From the NCBI RefSeq assembly GCF_902170785.1, contig NZ_CABHYG010000001.1, positions 124,001 to 188,000 on the forward strand: 64,000 nucleotides of DNA, in the 5' to 3' direction. Numbering within the stretch: the stretch's first letter is position 1; each line of letters starts with the position of its first letter. The DNA is from Yersinia proxima. GTDB lineage: Bacteria > Pseudomonadota > Gammaproteobacteria > Enterobacterales > Enterobacteriaceae. The translations under genes and the position numbers were made by a program. The notes under the pieces were generated by a model. That model was not told where the DNA came from, ran no database searches, and saw nothing but the letters and a program-made list of their open reading frames with translations. Shown here one piece after another: positions 10,211 through 21,299 of the stretch.

Positions 10211-10546
10211 ATGTACGAAGCTCTTCTGGTTATTTTCTTGCTGATTTCGATTGGGCTGGTTGCTCTGATCATGTTACAGCAAGGCAAAGGCGCGGATATG
10301 GGAGCCTCATTCGGAGCAGGTGCTTCTGCAACTCTGTTCGGTTCGAATGGTTCCGGTAACTTTATGACCCGCATGACGGCTGTATTGGCGACGTTGTTTT
10401 TCGTCATTAGCTTGATTTTGGGCAATATGAGCACCAACCAGGGCAATAAAGGTAGCGAGTGGGAAAATCTGGGTCAACCAGCAAAAGCTGAGCAGACTGC
10501 AGCACCAGTAGCGCCGACTAAGCCGAGTAGTGATATCCCGCAGTAA
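10211..10546 (+). CDS. secG: Protein translocase subunit SecG
   Basis: SecG is the small membrane subunit of the SecYEG protein-conducting channel. The 111-residue product has two transmembrane helices (about 3-21 and 54-72) joined by the conserved loop QQGKGADMGASFGAGASATLFGS, followed by a polar C-terminal tail rich in A, P and Q. The position between glmM and leuU matches E. coli. Confidence 0.96.
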   Translation: MYEALLVIFLLISIGLVALIMLQQGKGADMGASFGAGASATLFGSNGSGNFMTRMTAVLATLFFVISLILGNMSTNQGNKGSEWENLGQPAKAEQTAAPVAPTKPSSDIPQ

Positions 10547-10637
10547 TGTTTCAAAAGTAGTCAGTAGTAAGAATGAGAAAGAAAGTTTTAAAATGGTTGT
10601 GAAGACTTAAACAGTAAAAACAACCAGTTAAATCAGT

Positions 10638-10724
10638 GCCGGGGTGGTGGAATTGGTAGACACGCTACCTTGAGGTGGTAGTGCCCGATTGGGCTTACGG
10701 GTTCAAGTCCCGTCCTCGGTACCA
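10638..10724 (+). tRNA. leuU: tRNA-Leu (anticodon GAG)
   Basis: The 87-base gene includes the encoded CCA. The acceptor stem is GCCGGGG/CCTCGGT with discriminator A. The anticodon stem CTACC/GGTAG encloses loop TTGAGGT, giving GAG. A long variable arm (GTGCCCGATTGGGCTTAC) marks it as class II, and the T-loop is GGTTCAAGTCC. In E. coli leuU also lies just downstream of secG. Confidence 0.97.
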
Positions 10725-10784
10725 AATCAGACAGATAACTTGCTTTTTTGTCGTTATCAACGTAATATTTGCCACGTTTTCGGA

Positions 10785-10861
<77 letters not shown>

Positions 10862-10994
10862 CTTTCCTAAAGTGTTTTTTTTCAAATGTTGTATTCGGTA
10901 GACCTCAGATACTTTCGATTTCAATTTGAAAAAAATACTTGTCAGAAAGTTGTACCGAAGCCGCTTTGCGGCAAACAGGGTCCAGTTGCATAAA

Positions 10995-11016
10995 GCCCCG
11001 AATTTCGGGGTTTTTT
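10995..11016 (+). terminator. Terminator or attenuator after metY
   Basis: The stem GCCCCGAAATTCGGGG-type repeat (CCCCG-AATT-CGGGG) is followed by TTTTTTG. It lies between metY and rimP. Because rimP-nusA-infB are read from the metY promoter in relatives, it probably terminates only part of the transcripts. Confidence 0.75.
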
Positions 11017-11076
11017 GTTATTTGACAGCAGAATCACTGGGCTATTAGGCCCTTTTTTTATGTCTTGGGGGTGGGC

Positions 11077-11529
11077 TTGTCCACATTAGAACAAAAGTTA
11101 ACAGAGATAATTTCAGCACCGGTTGAGGCTTTAGGCTATGAATTAGTCGGCATTGAGTTCATCCGGGGGCGCCAATCGACGCTACGAATCTATATTGATA
11201 GTGACGACGGAATCACTGTTGATGCTTGTGCTGATGTCAGCCACCAGGTCAGCGCTGTATTGGACGTAGAAGACCCCATTACGGTAGCTTACAACTTAGA
11301 GGTTTCCTCTCCGGGCCTTGATCGCCCAATGTTCACTGCTGAACACTATACTCGTTACCTTGGTGAAGAAGTCACTCTGGTTTTGCGTATGGCAATGCAG
11401 AACCGCCGTAAATGGCAGGGCATTATCAAAGCCGTTGATGGTGAAATGATCACGGTTACTGTGGATGGAAAAGATGAAGTGTTCGCGCTGAGCAACATCC
11501 AGAAAGCGAACCTGGTACCCCACTTTTAA
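11077..11529 (+). CDS. rimP: Ribosome maturation factor RimP
   Basis: RimP is needed for 30S subunit maturation. I chose TTG 11,077, giving 150 residues beginning [10 protein letters not shown]. It has a GGGGG Shine-Dalgarno-like run 5 bases upstream, and its length and first residues match E. coli RimP. GTG 11,071 in frame is possible but has no spacing. The N-terminal alpha/beta domain includes VGIEFIRGR, and the C-terminal SH3-like domain ends in [14 protein letters not shown]. It is followed by nusA after 21 bases. Confidence 0.94.
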   Translation: MSTLEQKLTEIISAPVEALGYELVGIEFIRGRQSTLRIYIDSDDGITVDACADVSHQVSAVLDVEDPITVAYNLEVSSPGLDRPMFTAEHYTRYLGEEVTLVLRMAMQNRRKWQGIIKAVDGEMITVTVDGKDEVFALSNIQKANLVPHF

Positions 11530-11550
11530 AGTTTGGATGAGGCAACTAGG

Positions 11551-13038
11551 ATGAACAAAGAGATTCTGGCTGTTGTAGAAGCAGTTTCCAATGAGAAATC
11601 CCTTCCGCGCGAGAAGATTTTTGAGGCGTTGGAAACCGCTTTAGCGACAGCGACCAAGAAAAAATACGAACAAGAAATTGAAGTTCGCGTCAGCATTGAC
11701 CGTAAAACCGGTGATTTCGACACCTTCCGTCGTTGGGTTGCCGTTGACGAAGTCACGATGCCAACCCGCGAAATTACGTTAGAAGCCGCTCAATACGAAG
11801 ATCCTTCGCTCCAGTTGGGCGACTATGTTGAAGATCAGATTGAATCTGTCACTTTTGACCGCATTACAACCCAAACCGCCAAGCAAGTTATCGTACAAAA
11901 AGTACGTGAAGCTGAACGTGCTATGGTTGTTGAACAATTCCGCCAGTATTTAGGTGAGATTGTGACCGGTACGGTTAAGAAAGTTAACCGTGACAGTATT
12001 GCACTGGATCTGGGTAATAATGCCGAAGCGGTTATTAATCGTGAAGACATGTTACCGCGTGAAAACTTCCGCCCAGGCGACCGTATCCGTGGTGTTTTGT
12101 ACGATGTTCGTCCAGAAGCTCGCGGTGCTCAGCTGTTTGTCAGCCGTTCACGTCCTGAAATGCTGATCGAATTGTTCCGCATTGAAGTGCCAGAAATTGG
12201 CGAAGAATTGATCGAAATTAAAGCTGCGGCCCGTGATCCTGGTTCGCGTGCTAAAATTGCGGTCAAAACCAACGACAAACGTATCGATCCGGTCGGTGCT
12301 TGTGTTGGTATGCGTGGTGCCCGTGTTCAAGCTGTTTCCAGCGAGCTTGGCGGCGAGCGCATTGATATTGTATTGTGGGATGATAATCCAGCCCAGTTTG
12401 TTATTAATGCCATGGCGCCAGCTGATGTTGCGTCAATTGTGGTTGATGAAGACAAGCACACGATGGATGTTGCCGTTGAAGCCAGTAACCTGGCGCAGGC
12501 AATTGGCCGTAATGGCCAGAACGTACGTTTAGCCGCACAGCTGAGTGGCTGGGAACTGAACGTAATGACGGCGGACGATCTTCAGGCGAAGCATCAGGCC
12601 GAGGCTCATGCCGCTATTGATACCTTCACCAAATATCTTGATATCGATGAGGACTTTGCCACCGTTTTGGTAGAGGAAGGTTTCTCTTCTCTGGAAGAAT
12701 TGGCTTACGTGCCAATGAAAGAACTTCTGGAAATCGATGGTCTTGACGAAGATACGGTTGAAGCGCTGCGTGACCGCGCCAAAGCTGCATTGACCACGCT
12801 GGCCCTGGCACAAGAAGAAAGTCTTGGCGACCAAAAACCCGCTGATGACCTGCTGAATCTGGCCGGTCTGGAACGTAGCATGGCATTTAAATTGGCTGCG
12901 CGCGGTGTGTGTACGCTGGAAGATCTTGCCGAGCAGGGTATCGACGATCTGGCAGATATTGAAGGGCTTAGCGATGAGCAAGCCGGCGAGCTGATTATGG
13001 CCGCACGTAATATCTGTTGGTTTGGCGATAACGCGTAA
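11551..13038 (+). CDS. nusA: Transcription termination/antitermination factor NusA
   Basis: NusA is the RNA polymerase-bound factor for pausing, termination and antitermination. ATG 11,551 gives 495 residues, the E. coli length, and begins [16 protein letters not shown]. In order it has an N-terminal RNAP-binding domain, an S1 domain (about 135-200), KH1 and KH2 domains ([19 protein letters not shown] near 250 and [12 protein letters not shown] near 315), and two C-terminal acidic repeats with helix-hairpin-helix character. An in-frame codon 18 bases upstream would add six residues but has no family support. Confidence 0.97.
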   Translation: MNKEILAVVEAVSNEKSLPREKIFEALETALATATKKKYEQEIEVRVSIDRKTGDFDTFRRWVAVDEVTMPTREITLEAAQYEDPSLQLGDYVEDQIESVTFDRITTQTAKQVIVQKVREAERAMVVEQFRQYLGEIVTGTVKKVNRDSIALDLGNNAEAVINREDMLPRENFRPGDRIRGVLYDVRPEARGAQLFVSRSRPEMLIELFRIEVPEIGEELIEIKAAARDPGSRAKIAVKTNDKRIDPVGACVGMRGARVQAVSSELGGERIDIVLWDDNPAQFVINAMAPADVASIVVDEDKHTMDVAVEASNLAQAIGRNGQNVRLAAQLSGWELNVMTADDLQAKHQAEAHAAIDTFTKYLDIDEDFATVLVEEGFSSLEELAYVPMKELLEIDGLDEDTVEALRDRAKAALTTLALAQEESLGDQKPADDLLNLAGLERSMAFKLAARGVCTLEDLAEQGIDDLADIEGLSDEQAGELIMAARNICWFGDNA

Positions 13039-13062
13039 TAAACTGTAGCAGGAAGGAACAGC

Positions 13063-15741
13063 ATGACAGATGTAACCGTAAAATCGCTGGCAGATGAGAT
13101 TCAGACTCCAGTTGATCGCCTGGTACAGCAATTTGCTGATGCAGGGATCAAGAAGTCTGAAGTAGACTCAGTTACCCAGCAAGAAAAAGAAACATTGCTG
13201 GCACACTTAAACCGTGAACACGGTAGTGCGCCTAATAAACTCACGCTGCAACGCAAAACGCGTAGCACCTTGAATATTCCGAGCACCGGCGGAAAAAGTA
13301 AATCGGTGCAAATCGAGGTCCGCAAGAAACGCACTTATGTAAATACGCCGGAAGCTGAACAAGCGAAAGCGGAAGAGCAGGCACAGCGTGAAGCGGAAGA
13401 GCAGGCACAACGTGAAGCGGAAGCAGCAGCGCAGAAAATCGCTGAAGAAAAAGCTAAACGAGCGGCCGAAGAACAAGCCAAACGTGAGGCCGCTGAAAAA
13501 GCTAAGCGCCAAGCAGCGGAAAAAGAAAAAGTGACGAATCAACAAACCGACGAAAAAACCAAGCCAGCTCAGACTGATAAAGCACGCCGTGAAGCTGAAG
13601 CTGCCGAGCTGAAACGCTCAGTAGAAGAAGAAACACGCCGTAAGGTCGAGGAAGACGCGAAACGCGTTGCTGAGGAAGCCCGTAAAATGGCAGCCGAAAA
13701 TGAAGGTAAATGGCCAGAGCCAGTAACTGAACAGACTGAATCTGCCGATTATCATGTAACTACCTCACAACATGCGCGCGCCGCGGAAGACGAAAACGAC
13801 GCCAAAGTTGAAGGTGATCGCCGCAGCCGCACTCGTGGTGGGAAAGCGACTAAACAGAAGAAAGGCAATAAACTCTCTGAGTCTAAAGCTGATCGCGAAG
13901 AGGCACGTGCTGTTGGCCGTAAAGGCAAACGTAAACCAAGCACATTGCAACAGAGCTTCAATAAGCCTGTTGTCGCTGTTAACCGTGATGTAGTGATCGG
14001 TGAAACGGTGACTGTTGCTGAACTGGCCAACAAAATGGCAGTTAAAGGCTCTCAGGTCATCAAAGCTATGATGAAACTGGGTGCAATGGCAACGATCAAC
14101 CAGGTTATCGATCAGGAAACAGCACAGCTGGTTGCTGAAGAGATGGGCCACAAAGTTATCCTGCGTCGTGAAAACGAGCTGGAAGAAGCGCTGATGAGCG
14201 ACCGTGATACTGGCGCTGAAGCCGCAGCCGAGCACCGCGCTCCGGTTGTGACCATCATGGGCCACGTTGACCACGGTAAAACTTCTCTGCTGGATTACAT
14301 CCGCTCCACGAAAGTGGCATCAGGTGAAGCTGGCGGTATTACTCAGCACATCGGTGCTTATCACGTTGAAACTGAAAACGGTATGATCACCTTCCTGGAT
14401 ACTCCAGGACACGCCGCATTTACTTCAATGCGTGCCCGTGGTGCTCAAGCGACTGATATCGTGGTGTTGGTTGTTGCAGCCGACGATGGCGTGATGCCGC
14501 AGACAATCGAAGCTATTCAGCATGCCAAAGCGGCGAACGTGCCGGTTGTGGTTGCAGTGAACAAAATCGATAAACCAGAAGCTGATCCAGACCGCGTTAA
14601 AACCGAGCTGTCTCAGTACGGCATCCAGCCAGAAGAGTGGGGCGGTGAGTCTCAGTTCATCAACGTATCTGCGAAAGCCGGTATTGGTATCGATGAATTG
14701 CTGAACGCAATCCTACTGCAAGCTGAAGTATTGGAGCTGAAAGCAGTTCGTACTGGCATGGCAAGCGGTGTTGTTATCGAATCCTTCCTGGATAAAGGCC
14801 GTGGCCCTGTAGCTACCGTGCTGGTTCAACAAGGTACGTTGAACAAAGGTGATATCGTACTGTGTGGCTTTGAGTATGGCCGTGTGCGTGCGATGCGTGA
14901 CGAGCTAGGCCGTGATATCACGTCTGCTGGTCCGTCGATCCCGGTTGAGATCTTGGGTCTGTCCAGTGTTCCTGCTGCCGGTGACGAAGTTACTGTTGTT
15001 CGTGACGAGAAAAAAGCCCGTGAAGTTGCACTGTATCGTCAGGGCAAATTCCGTGAAGTTAAGCTGGCTCGTCAGCAGAAATCTAAACTGGAAAACATGT
15101 TTGCTAACATGACCGAAGGTGAAGTTTCTGAACTGAATATCGTAATCAAATCTGACGTACAGGGTTCTTGTGAAGCTATCTGTGATTCACTGGAAAAACT
15201 GTCTACCGATGAAGTGAAAGTACGCATTGTTGGCTCAGGCGTTGGTGGTATCACCGAAACTGATGCAACATTGGCGGCCGCTTCTGGCGCAATCATCCTT
15301 GGCTTCAACGTTCGTGCTGATGCTTCAGCGCGCCGTGTTGTTGAAACCGAAGGCCTGGATCTGCGTTACTACTCAGTTATTTATAGCCTGATTGACGAAG
15401 TTAAGCAGGCAATGAGTGGTATGTTGGCACCTGAGTACAAACAGCAGATTATCGGCTTGGCTGAAGTTCGTGACGTATTTAAATCACCGAAATTTGGCGC
15501 GATTGCTGGTTGTATGGTTACTGAAGGTGTGATTAAGCGTAATAATCCAATCCGCGTTCTGCGCGACAACGTGGTTATCTATGAAGGCGAGCTGGAATCT
15601 CTGCGCCGCTTCAAAGATGACGTTAACGAAGTCCGTAATGGTATGGAATGTGGTATCGGCGTTAAGAACTACAACGACGTCCGTACTGGCGATGTGATCG
15701 AAGTCTTCGAAATTATCGAAATTAAACGTACCATCGCTTAA
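13063..15741 (+). CDS. infB: Translation initiation factor IF-2
   Basis: IF-2 is the GTPase that positions fMet-tRNA on the 30S subunit and promotes subunit joining. The 892-residue protein begins with the IF2-N fold ([20 protein letters not shown]). A long charged region follows (about 100-290), rich in EEQAQREAE repeats. The second IF2-N-like domain precedes the G domain, whose motifs are GHVDHGKT (from residue 400), [12 protein letters not shown] and SAK. The beta-barrel and C-terminal fMet-binding domains end in [12 protein letters not shown]. coli makes shorter forms from internal starts in the linker; candidates were not resolved here. Confidence 0.97.
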   Translation: MTDVTVKSLADEIQTPVDRLVQQFADAGIKKSEVDSVTQQEKETLLAHLNREHGSAPNKLTLQRKTRSTLNIPSTGGKSKSVQIEVRKKRTYVNTPEAEQAKAEEQAQREAEEQAQREAEAAAQKIAEEKAKRAAEEQAKREAAEKAKRQAAEKEKVTNQQTDEKTKPAQTDKARREAEAAELKRSVEEETRRKVEEDAKRVAEEARKMAAENEGKWPEPVTEQTESADYHVTTSQHARAAEDENDAKVEGDRRSRTRGGKATKQKKGNKLSESKADREEARAVGRKGKRKPSTLQQSFNKPVVAVNRDVVIGETVTVAELANKMAVKGSQVIKAMMKLGAMATINQVIDQETAQLVAEEMGHKVILRRENELEEALMSDRDTGAEAAAEHRAPVVTIMGHVDHGKTSLLDYIRSTKVASGEAGGITQHIGAYHVETENGMITFLDTPGHAAFTSMRARGAQATDIVVLVVAADDGVMPQTIEAIQHAKAANVPVVVAVNKIDKPEADPDRVKTELSQYGIQPEEWGGESQFINVSAKAGIGIDELLNAILLQAEVLELKAVRTGMASGVVIESFLDKGRGPVATVLVQQGTLNKGDIVLCGFEYGRVRAMRDELGRDITSAGPSIPVEILGLSSVPAAGDEVTVVRDEKKAREVALYRQGKFREVKLARQQKSKLENMFANMTEGEVSELNIVIKSDVQGSCEAICDSLEKLSTDEVKVRIVGSGVGGITETDATLAAASGAIILGFNVRADASARRVVETEGLDLRYYSVIYSLIDEVKQAMSGMLAPEYKQQIIGLAEVRDVFKSPKFGAIAGCMVTEGVIKRNNPIRVLRDNVVIYEGELESLRRFKDDVNEVRNGMECGIGVKNYNDVRTGDVIEVFEIIEIKRTIA

Positions 15742-15764
15742 CCACCTCTGATTTGCTTATATCC

Positions 15765-15790
15765 ATTTGGGGGGCCTTGGCCCCCCAAAT
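15765..15790 (+). other. Perfect hairpin between infB and rbfA
   Basis: ATTTGGGGGG (15,765-15,774) and CCCCCCAAAT (15,781-15,790) form a perfect 10-bp stem around CCTTGG. There is no T-run, so it is not an intrinsic terminator. Its 3' arm ends 4 bases before the CTGGAGA Shine-Dalgarno region of rbfA, so it could act as an RNA-processing or translation-control structure. Confidence 0.6.
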
Positions 15791-15807
15791 TGTCTGGAGA
15801 ATCCCAA

Positions 15808-16218
15808 ATGGCAAAAGAATTCAGCCGTTCTCAGCGTGTTTCACAGGAAATGCAGAAAGAGATCGCACTCATCTTACAGCGCGAAATCAAAGACCCTCGT
15901 GTTGGCATGGCAACTGTGTCAGGCATCGAACTGTCTCGTGATTTGGCTTACGCTAAAGTCTTTGTGACCTTCCTGAATGTGTTAACTGACAATGCTGATC
16001 CGGATACAGTAAAGAATGGCATTAAAGCGCTGCAAGATGCTTCCGGTTATATCCGCACTCTGCTGGGTAAAGCGATGCGTTTGCGTATCGTGCCAGAACT
16101 GACCTTCGCTTATGACAACTCTCTGATTGAAGGGATGCGGATGTCTAACCTGGTGACTAATGTCATCAAAAATGATGTAGAACGTCAGGTTAATCCAGGA
16201 AGCGACGAGGAGAAGTAA
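15808..16218 (+). CDS. rbfA: 30S ribosome-binding factor RbfA
   Basis: RbfA is a KH-fold protein that acts in 16S rRNA 5'-end maturation and cold adaptation. ATG 15,808 follows a CTGGAGA ribosome-binding site and gives 136 residues starting [20 protein letters not shown]. An in-frame upstream start at 15,790 lies in the hairpin and has no support. The family core is [23 protein letters not shown] and [14 protein letters not shown]. Its stop codon TAA shares one base with the truB ATG. Confidence 0.96.
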   Translation: MAKEFSRSQRVSQEMQKEIALILQREIKDPRVGMATVSGIELSRDLAYAKVFVTFLNVLTDNADPDTVKNGIKALQDASGYIRTLLGKAMRLRIVPELTFAYDNSLIEGMRMSNLVTNVIKNDVERQVNPGSDEEK

Positions 16219-17207
16219 TGGGTCGTCCACGTCGTCGCGGCCGTGACATTAACGGCGTTCTGTTATTGGATAAGCCGCTGGGCCTCTCCTCTAATGATGT
16301 TTTGCAGAAAGTAAAACGTCTCTTTAGCGCAAACCGCGCAGGCCATACCGGTGCACTCGATCCATTGGCGACCGGTATGTTACCTATCTGTTTGGGTGAA
16401 GCGACCAAGTTTTCCCAATTTTTGCTCGATTCAGATAAGCGCTATCGAGTGGTTGCTCGTTTAGGTCAACGCACAGATACCTCTGATGCCGAAGGCGCAT
16501 TAATCAGTGAGCGTGAAGTTAATGTCACGCAGGCACAGATGGATGCCGCGTTGGACAGTTTCCGTGGTAGCAGCCAGCAGGTGCCATCCATGTATTCTGC
16601 GCTGAAGCATCAAGGCAAACCGCTGTATGAATATGCCCGCCAGGGGATTGAAGTAGAGCGTGAAGCGCGCAGTATTACTGTGTACGAACTGCTGTTTATC
16701 CGCTGGGAAGGTAATGATCTGGAACTGGAAATCCACTGTTCCAAAGGCACCTATATTCGTACCATTATTGATGATTTAGGTGAATTACTGGGTTGCGGCG
16801 CACATGTGAGTTATCTGCGTCGGTTGCAAGTTGCGACTTATCCAAGTGACCGCATGGTGACATTGGAACAGTTGACGGCAATCGTTGAAACAGCGCAAGC
16901 AGAAGAGCGGTCGCCAAACGCTGAACTGGATGCGTTGCTATTACCGATGGATAGTGCGGTATTAAACTTCCCTGAAGTCAATCTGTTACCTGCTGTTGCG
17001 GCCTATGTGAAACAAGGGCAACCAGTACATGTAGCGGGAGCTCCTGGTGAAGGGATGGTTCGTATCACTGAAGGTGAAGAGCGCAATTTCATTGGTATCG
17101 GCACGATTGCTGAAGATGGTCGTGTGGCTCCGAAACGCTTGGTTGTAGAACATGTGGATGGTGCAAACCCTGTTGTAGCAGGTGTAGCGGCAGGAAACAC
17201 ACCGTAG
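16218..17207 (+). CDS. truB: tRNA pseudouridine(55) synthase TruB
   Basis: TruB makes pseudouridine 55 in the T-loop of elongator tRNAs and also acts as a tRNA chaperone. The 329-residue product has the conserved [14 protein letters not shown] start and the catalytic motif GHTGALDP with Asp48. It also has [30 protein letters not shown] and a C-terminal PUA domain. It is about 15 residues longer than E. coli TruB because of a tail rich in V, A and G (ending [10 protein letters not shown]). An ERIC element begins 3 bases after the stop. Confidence 0.96.
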   Translation: MGRPRRRGRDINGVLLLDKPLGLSSNDVLQKVKRLFSANRAGHTGALDPLATGMLPICLGEATKFSQFLLDSDKRYRVVARLGQRTDTSDAEGALISEREVNVTQAQMDAALDSFRGSSQQVPSMYSALKHQGKPLYEYARQGIEVEREARSITVYELLFIRWEGNDLELEIHCSKGTYIRTIIDDLGELLGCGAHVSYLRRLQVATYPSDRMVTLEQLTAIVETAQAEERSPNAELDALLLPMDSAVLNFPEVNLLPAVAAYVKQGQPVHVAGAPGEGMVRITEGEERNFIGIGTIAEDGRVAPKRLVVEHVDGANPVVAGVAAGNTP

Positions 17208-17209
17208 GC

Positions 17210-17336
17210 CATACCCTATATAATTCGGGTTGCAGGAAGGCGGCAAGCGAGAGAGTCCCGATGAGTTGACATCAGTCAATGATTCGGGTGAAAGAGAGTA
17301 GCCAACGCGCATGCAGCTTGAAGTATGACGGGTACA
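17210..17336 (+). repeat. ERIC element 2
   Basis: This 127-bp ERIC-family repeat starts CATACCCTATATAATTCGGG and ends CTTGAAGTATGACGGGTACA. It shares most positions with the copy after ftsH, including TTGCAGGAAGGCGGCAAG and GATTCGGGTGA. Its terminal TA dinucleotides have decayed to CA. It begins 3 bases after truB and lies in the truB-rpsO spacer. Confidence 0.85.
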
Positions 17337-17453
17337 GAAGGCCTTCCTTGCGATCCCGCAGTTCAAAGAGTAGAATAGTGCGGCTTACATATTGGGTTGC
17401 TGAATTAGAGATCGGCGCCTGTCTTAATTTATCTATATATTTGGAGTTGTATC

Positions 17454-17723
17454 ATGTCTCTAAGTGTTGAAGCGAAAGCTAAAATTGTTGCTGACTTCGG
17501 TCGCGATGCTAATGACACCGGTTCAAGCGAAGTTCAGGTTGCTCTGTTGACTGCTCAAATTAACCATTTGCAAGGTCACTTCTCCGAGCACAAAAAAGAT
17601 CACCACAGTCGTCGTGGTCTGCTGCGTATGGTATCCACGCGTCGTAAGCTGCTGGACTACCTGAAGCGTAAAGATGTAGCGAGTTACGTTTCCCTGATCG
17701 AGCGTCTGGGTCTGCGTCGCTAA
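17454..17723 (+). CDS. rpsO: 30S ribosomal protein S15
   Basis: S15 is the primary 16S rRNA-binding protein of the 30S platform. The 89-residue product starts [31 protein letters not shown]. It contains the signature [16 protein letters not shown] and ends in the basic [11 protein letters not shown]. coli S15 represses its own mRNA through a pseudoknot at the start; I did not model this here. It is followed by a terminator and then pnp. Confidence 0.98.
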   Translation: MSLSVEAKAKIVADFGRDANDTGSSEVQVALLTAQINHLQGHFSEHKKDHHSRRGLLRMVSTRRKLLDYLKRKDVASYVSLIERLGLRR

Positions 17724-17741
17724 GTCTGCGAGTTTCGGGAG

Positions 17742-17768
17742 AAAGGGGCCAAATTGGCCCCTTTTTTC
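17742..17768 (+). terminator. Terminator after rpsO
   Basis: The stem GGGGCC (17,745-17,750) and GGCCCC (17,756-17,761) around AAATT is preceded by AAA and followed by TTTTTT. In E. coli the equivalent site (t1) is leaky and lets transcription reach pnp. Confidence 0.85.
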
Positions 17769-17846
17769 TAAGAAGCAATGATAAAATACGTTAGTATATT
17801 GTTGTTGTTCTATATTTTTAAAACATAGGATCTTCCGGTGCAGAGG

Positions 17847-17905
17847 TTCGCGCGGCTAATGAGAGACTTTAACTCATGAGAGTTAAGGATTGTCATTAGT
17901 CGCGA
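17847..17905 (+). promoter_or_regulatory. pnp leader double stem (probable RNase III autoregulation site)
   Basis: The leader folds into nested stems. CGCG (17,849 onward) pairs with CGCG (17,901-17,904), CTAATGA with TCATTAG, and CTTTAACT with AGTTAAGG around CATGAG. E. coli pnp has a closely similar leader stem that RNase III cuts so that PNPase can repress its own message. Sequence identity in the outer stem (GGCTAATGAGAG and TCATTAGTCGCGAGGATGC) supports the same role. Confidence 0.8.
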
Positions 17906-17985
17906 GGATGCAGTGTGAAGGTATGAGTAACAGGTGGATGAGATCGTCAATACGATCCGGCACCGCATAGTATAAGGATACTATT

Positions 17986-20106
17986 TTGCTGACTCCGATT
18001 ATTCGTAAATTCCAGTACGGCCAACATACCGTTACTATTGAAACTGGCATGATGGCTCGCCAGGCGACTGCTGCCGTTATGGTCAGCATGGATGACACCG
18101 CAGTATTCGTTACTGTTGTTGGCCAAAAGAAAGCTAAACCAGGCCAGAGCTTCTTCCCTCTGACTGTTAACTATCAGGAGCGTACCTACGCTGCTGGTCG
18201 TATCCCAGGCAGCTTCTTCCGTCGTGAAGGCCGCCCAAGTGAAGGCGAAACACTGACTTCACGTCTGATTGACCGCCCGATTCGCCCACTGTTCCCAGAC
18301 AGCTTCCTGAATGAAGTTCAGGTTATTGCGACTGTTGTTTCTGTTAACCCACAAATTAACCCAGACATCGTGGCACTGATTGGCGCATCAGCTGCGCTGA
18401 GCCTGTCAGGTATTCCATTCAACGGCCCAATCGGTGCTGCTCGTGTTGGTTTTATCAACGACCAGTATGTGCTGAACCCAACCACCGATGAGCTGAAAGA
18501 AAGCCGTCTGGACTTGGTTGTTGCCGGTACTGCGGGTGCAGTATTGATGGTTGAATCAGAAGCAGACATCTTGTCTGAAGATCAAATGTTGGGCGCGGTT
18601 GTCTTCGGCCACGAACAACAGCAAGTTGTGATTGAAAATATCAACGCTCTGGTTGCTGAAGCGGGCAAACCGAAGTGGGATTGGCATGCTGAGCCAGTAA
18701 ACGAAGCGCTGCATGCGCGCGTTGCTGAGCTGGCTGCTGCACGTCTGGGTGATGCTTATCGCATTACCGAGAAACAAGAGCGTTATACTCAAGTTGATGC
18801 TATCAAAGCTGATGTGACTGAAGCACTGCTAGCGCAAGACGATACATTAGATGCTGCTGAAATTCAGGATATCCTGGGTAGCGTTGAGAAAGACGTAGTT
18901 CGTAGCCGTGTATTGCGTGGCGAACCGCGTATCGATGGTCGCGAAAAAGACATGATCCGTGGTCTGGATGTGCGTACTGGTGTATTGCCGCGTACCCACG
19001 GTTCTGCGTTGTTCACCCGTGGTGAAACTCAGGCGCTGGTTACAGCAACACTGGGTACTGCACGTGACGCACAAAATATTGATGAGCTGATGGGTGAGCG
19101 TACTGACTCATTCCTGCTACACTATAATTTCCCTCCATATTCTGTTGGTGAAACAGGTATGGTTGGTTCACCGAAACGTCGTGAGATTGGCCATGGTCGT
19201 CTGGCGAAACGTGGTGTGTTGGCAGTGATGCCAAGCCCGAGCGAGTTCCCTTACACTGTACGTGTGGTTTCTGAAATCACCGAGTCTAACGGTTCTTCCT
19301 CAATGGCTTCTGTTTGTGGTGCTTCTCTGGCCCTGATGGACGCAGGTGTGCCGATTAAAGCCGCTGTTGCTGGTATCGCAATGGGTCTGGTTAAAGAAGA
19401 TGAAAACTTTGTTGTTCTGTCTGACATTCTGGGTGACGAAGATCACTTGGGCGACATGGACTTTAAAGTAGCCGGTAGCCGTGACGGTATCACCGCACTG
19501 CAAATGGACATTAAAATTGAAGGTATCACCCGCGAAATCATGCAGGTAGCTCTGAACCAGGCTAAGGGTGCGCGTCTGCACATTCTGGGGGTTATGGAAC
19601 AGGCTATCAGCACACCGCGTGGCGATATCTCTGAGTTTGCTCCACGTATCTACACCATGAAAATCAATCCTGAGAAAATCAAGGATGTGATCGGTAAAGG
19701 CGGTTCTGTGATTCGTGCGCTGACTGATGAAACTGGCACCACCATTGAAATCGAAGATGATGGCACCATTAAGATTGCAGCAACTGACGGCGACAAAGCG
19801 AAACATGCTATCCGTCGTATCGAAGAGATTACTGCTGAAATCGAAGTGAACCGTATCTATGCGGGTAAAGTGACTCGTATCGTTGATTTCGGTGCATTTG
19901 TTGCCATCGGCGGTGGTAAAGAAGGCTTGGTACATATTTCTCAAATCGCTGACAAGCGTGTTGATAAAGTGACTGATTACCTGCAGATGGGTCAGGAAGT
20001 ACCGGTTAAAGTTATCGAAGTTGATCGTCAGGGTCGTATCCGCCTGAGTATGAAAGAAGCGACTACTCCTGATGCAGAAGCACCGGCACCAGAAGCAGCA
20101 GAGTAA
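17986..20106 (+). CDS. pnp: Polynucleotide phosphorylase (PNPase)
   Basis: PNPase is the 3'-5' phosphorolytic exoribonuclease of the degradosome; in Yersinia it also supports cold growth and virulence secretion. Translation starts at TTG 17,986, as in E. coli pnp, preceded by AAGGA. The 706-residue product has two RNase PH domains (about 1-220 and 310-545; catalytic region [20 protein letters not shown]). A KH domain ([16 protein letters not shown], about 560-575) and an S1 domain ([17 protein letters not shown]) follow. It ends in an acidic A, P and E tail. Confidence 0.97.
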   Translation: MLTPIIRKFQYGQHTVTIETGMMARQATAAVMVSMDDTAVFVTVVGQKKAKPGQSFFPLTVNYQERTYAAGRIPGSFFRREGRPSEGETLTSRLIDRPIRPLFPDSFLNEVQVIATVVSVNPQINPDIVALIGASAALSLSGIPFNGPIGAARVGFINDQYVLNPTTDELKESRLDLVVAGTAGAVLMVESEADILSEDQMLGAVVFGHEQQQVVIENINALVAEAGKPKWDWHAEPVNEALHARVAELAAARLGDAYRITEKQERYTQVDAIKADVTEALLAQDDTLDAAEIQDILGSVEKDVVRSRVLRGEPRIDGREKDMIRGLDVRTGVLPRTHGSALFTRGETQALVTATLGTARDAQNIDELMGERTDSFLLHYNFPPYSVGETGMVGSPKRREIGHGRLAKRGVLAVMPSPSEFPYTVRVVSEITESNGSSSMASVCGASLALMDAGVPIKAAVAGIAMGLVKEDENFVVLSDILGDEDHLGDMDFKVAGSRDGITALQMDIKIEGITREIMQVALNQAKGARLHILGVMEQAISTPRGDISEFAPRIYTMKINPEKIKDVIGKGGSVIRALTDETGTTIEIEDDGTIKIAATDGDKAKHAIRRIEEITAEIEVNRIYAGKVTRIVDFGAFVAIGGGKEGLVHISQIADKRVDKVTDYLQMGQEVPVKVIEVDRQGRIRLSMKEATTPDAEAPAPEAAE

Positions 20107-20115
20107 TTAGTATTC

Positions 20116-20147
20116 CACAGCTCCTTACTCATGAGTGAGGAGCTGTG
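20116..20147 (+). other. Long hairpin between pnp and nlpI
   Basis: CACAGCTCCTTACTC pairs with GAGTGAGGAGCTGTG, one G-T wobble in about 15 pairs. No T-run follows, so it looks like a 3'-end stabilising or processing structure rather than a strong terminator. It lies 10 bases after the pnp stop. Confidence 0.55.
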
Positions 20148-20228
20148 TTATCTCGAGGGCAGGATGCTCTTGTGTTAAACAAATGGATGAAAGGATATTT
20201 ATCCAATGTTTGTCTTCGGGAGTAGGAA

Positions 20229-21113
20229 ATGAAGCCTTTCTTGCGCTGGTGTTACGTTGTGACAGCACTCATGCTGGCAGGATGCAGCAACCATGATTGG
20301 CGTAAAGACGAGGTATTGGCAATCCCGTTGCAACCTACGTTGCAGCAGGAAGTGATTCTGGCGCGCATGGAACAAATCCTTGCAAGTCGGGCACTTACGG
20401 ATGATGAGCGCGCGCAGCTTTTATATGAGCGCGGAGTGCTGTATGATAGCCTTGGGCTACGGGCACTAGCGCGAAATGATTTTTCGCAAGCGTTAGCTAT
20501 TCGTCCTGATATGCCAGAAGTTTTTAACTATCTGGGCATTTATTTAACGCAGGCAGGCAATTTTGATGCTGCCTATGAAGCGTTTGATTCTGTACTAGAG
20601 CTTGATCCAACTTACAATTACGCGCGTTTAAACCGGGGTATCGCTCTGTATTATGGCGGTCGACTCCCGTTGGCGCAGGATGATCTGCAGGCGTTTTATC
20701 AAGACGATCCAAATGATCCCTTCCGTTCGTTGTGGCTGTATCTGGTGGAAAGAGAAATCGATCCCAAGACAGCGGCAGTAGCGTTACAACAGCGCTATGA
20801 AAAATCGGACAGAGGGCAATGGGGATGGAATATTGTCGAATTCTACCTGGGCACGATCAGCGAAAAAACGCTGATGGAAAGGCTCAAGGCAGATGCAACG
20901 GATAACACTTCGCTCGCTGAGCATCTCAGTGAAACTGACTTCTATTTAGGTAAACATTACCTAAGTCTGGGGGACAAGGACACCGCTTCGGCGCTGTTCA
21001 AACTGACGGTAGCTAACAACGTTCATAACTTTGTTGAGCACCGCTATGCATTGTTGGAATTGGCGCTTTTGGGCCAAGAACAAGACGACCTATCGGAATC
21101 GGACCAGCAATAG
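20229..21113 (+). CDS. nlpI: Outer-membrane lipoprotein NlpI (TPR)
   Basis: NlpI is an outer-membrane lipoprotein that scaffolds peptidoglycan hydrolases and delivers MepS to the protease Prc in E. coli. The 294-residue precursor has a signal peptide with lipobox LAGC (Cys19). TPR-type helical repeats follow: [34 protein letters not shown], then [30 protein letters not shown]. Length equals E. coli NlpI. The order pnp-nlpI-deaD is conserved. Confidence 0.95.
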   Translation: MKPFLRWCYVVTALMLAGCSNHDWRKDEVLAIPLQPTLQQEVILARMEQILASRALTDDERAQLLYERGVLYDSLGLRALARNDFSQALAIRPDMPEVFNYLGIYLTQAGNFDAAYEAFDSVLELDPTYNYARLNRGIALYYGGRLPLAQDDLQAFYQDDPNDPFRSLWLYLVEREIDPKTAAVALQQRYEKSDRGQWGWNIVEFYLGTISEKTLMERLKADATDNTSLAEHLSETDFYLGKHYLSLGDKDTASALFKLTVANNVHNFVEHRYALLELALLGQEQDDLSESDQQ

Positions 21114-21299
21114 CTGACGAGCAACAATCAGCCTGATATACCTTGGTTTTTACCAACGTTAATCACCCTAACAGGTGATGGCATTTTTGTTCGTTTTATA
21201 ATCTAATTTGAGCCGGTTCACACTTTTCAATGAAAATGACTGAAAATTTTCTCGACGAGTTATGTAGACTGGCTGCCATTATTAATGAGGCACGTGTAC

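Noticed and set aside
12529..13131. 200-codon minus-strand frame opposite nusA/infB
   Set aside because: Shadow of two certain genes, with no ribosome-binding site and no family resemblance.
13360..13530. Repeat array within infB (EEQAQREAE units)
   Set aside because: This is the normal charged linker of enterobacterial IF-2, not a mobile or CRISPR-like repeat.
19300..19944. 214-codon minus-strand frame opposite pnp
   Set aside because: It mirrors a highly conserved gene; the peptide shows the H, F, T-rich bias of an antisense shadow and has no start signal.
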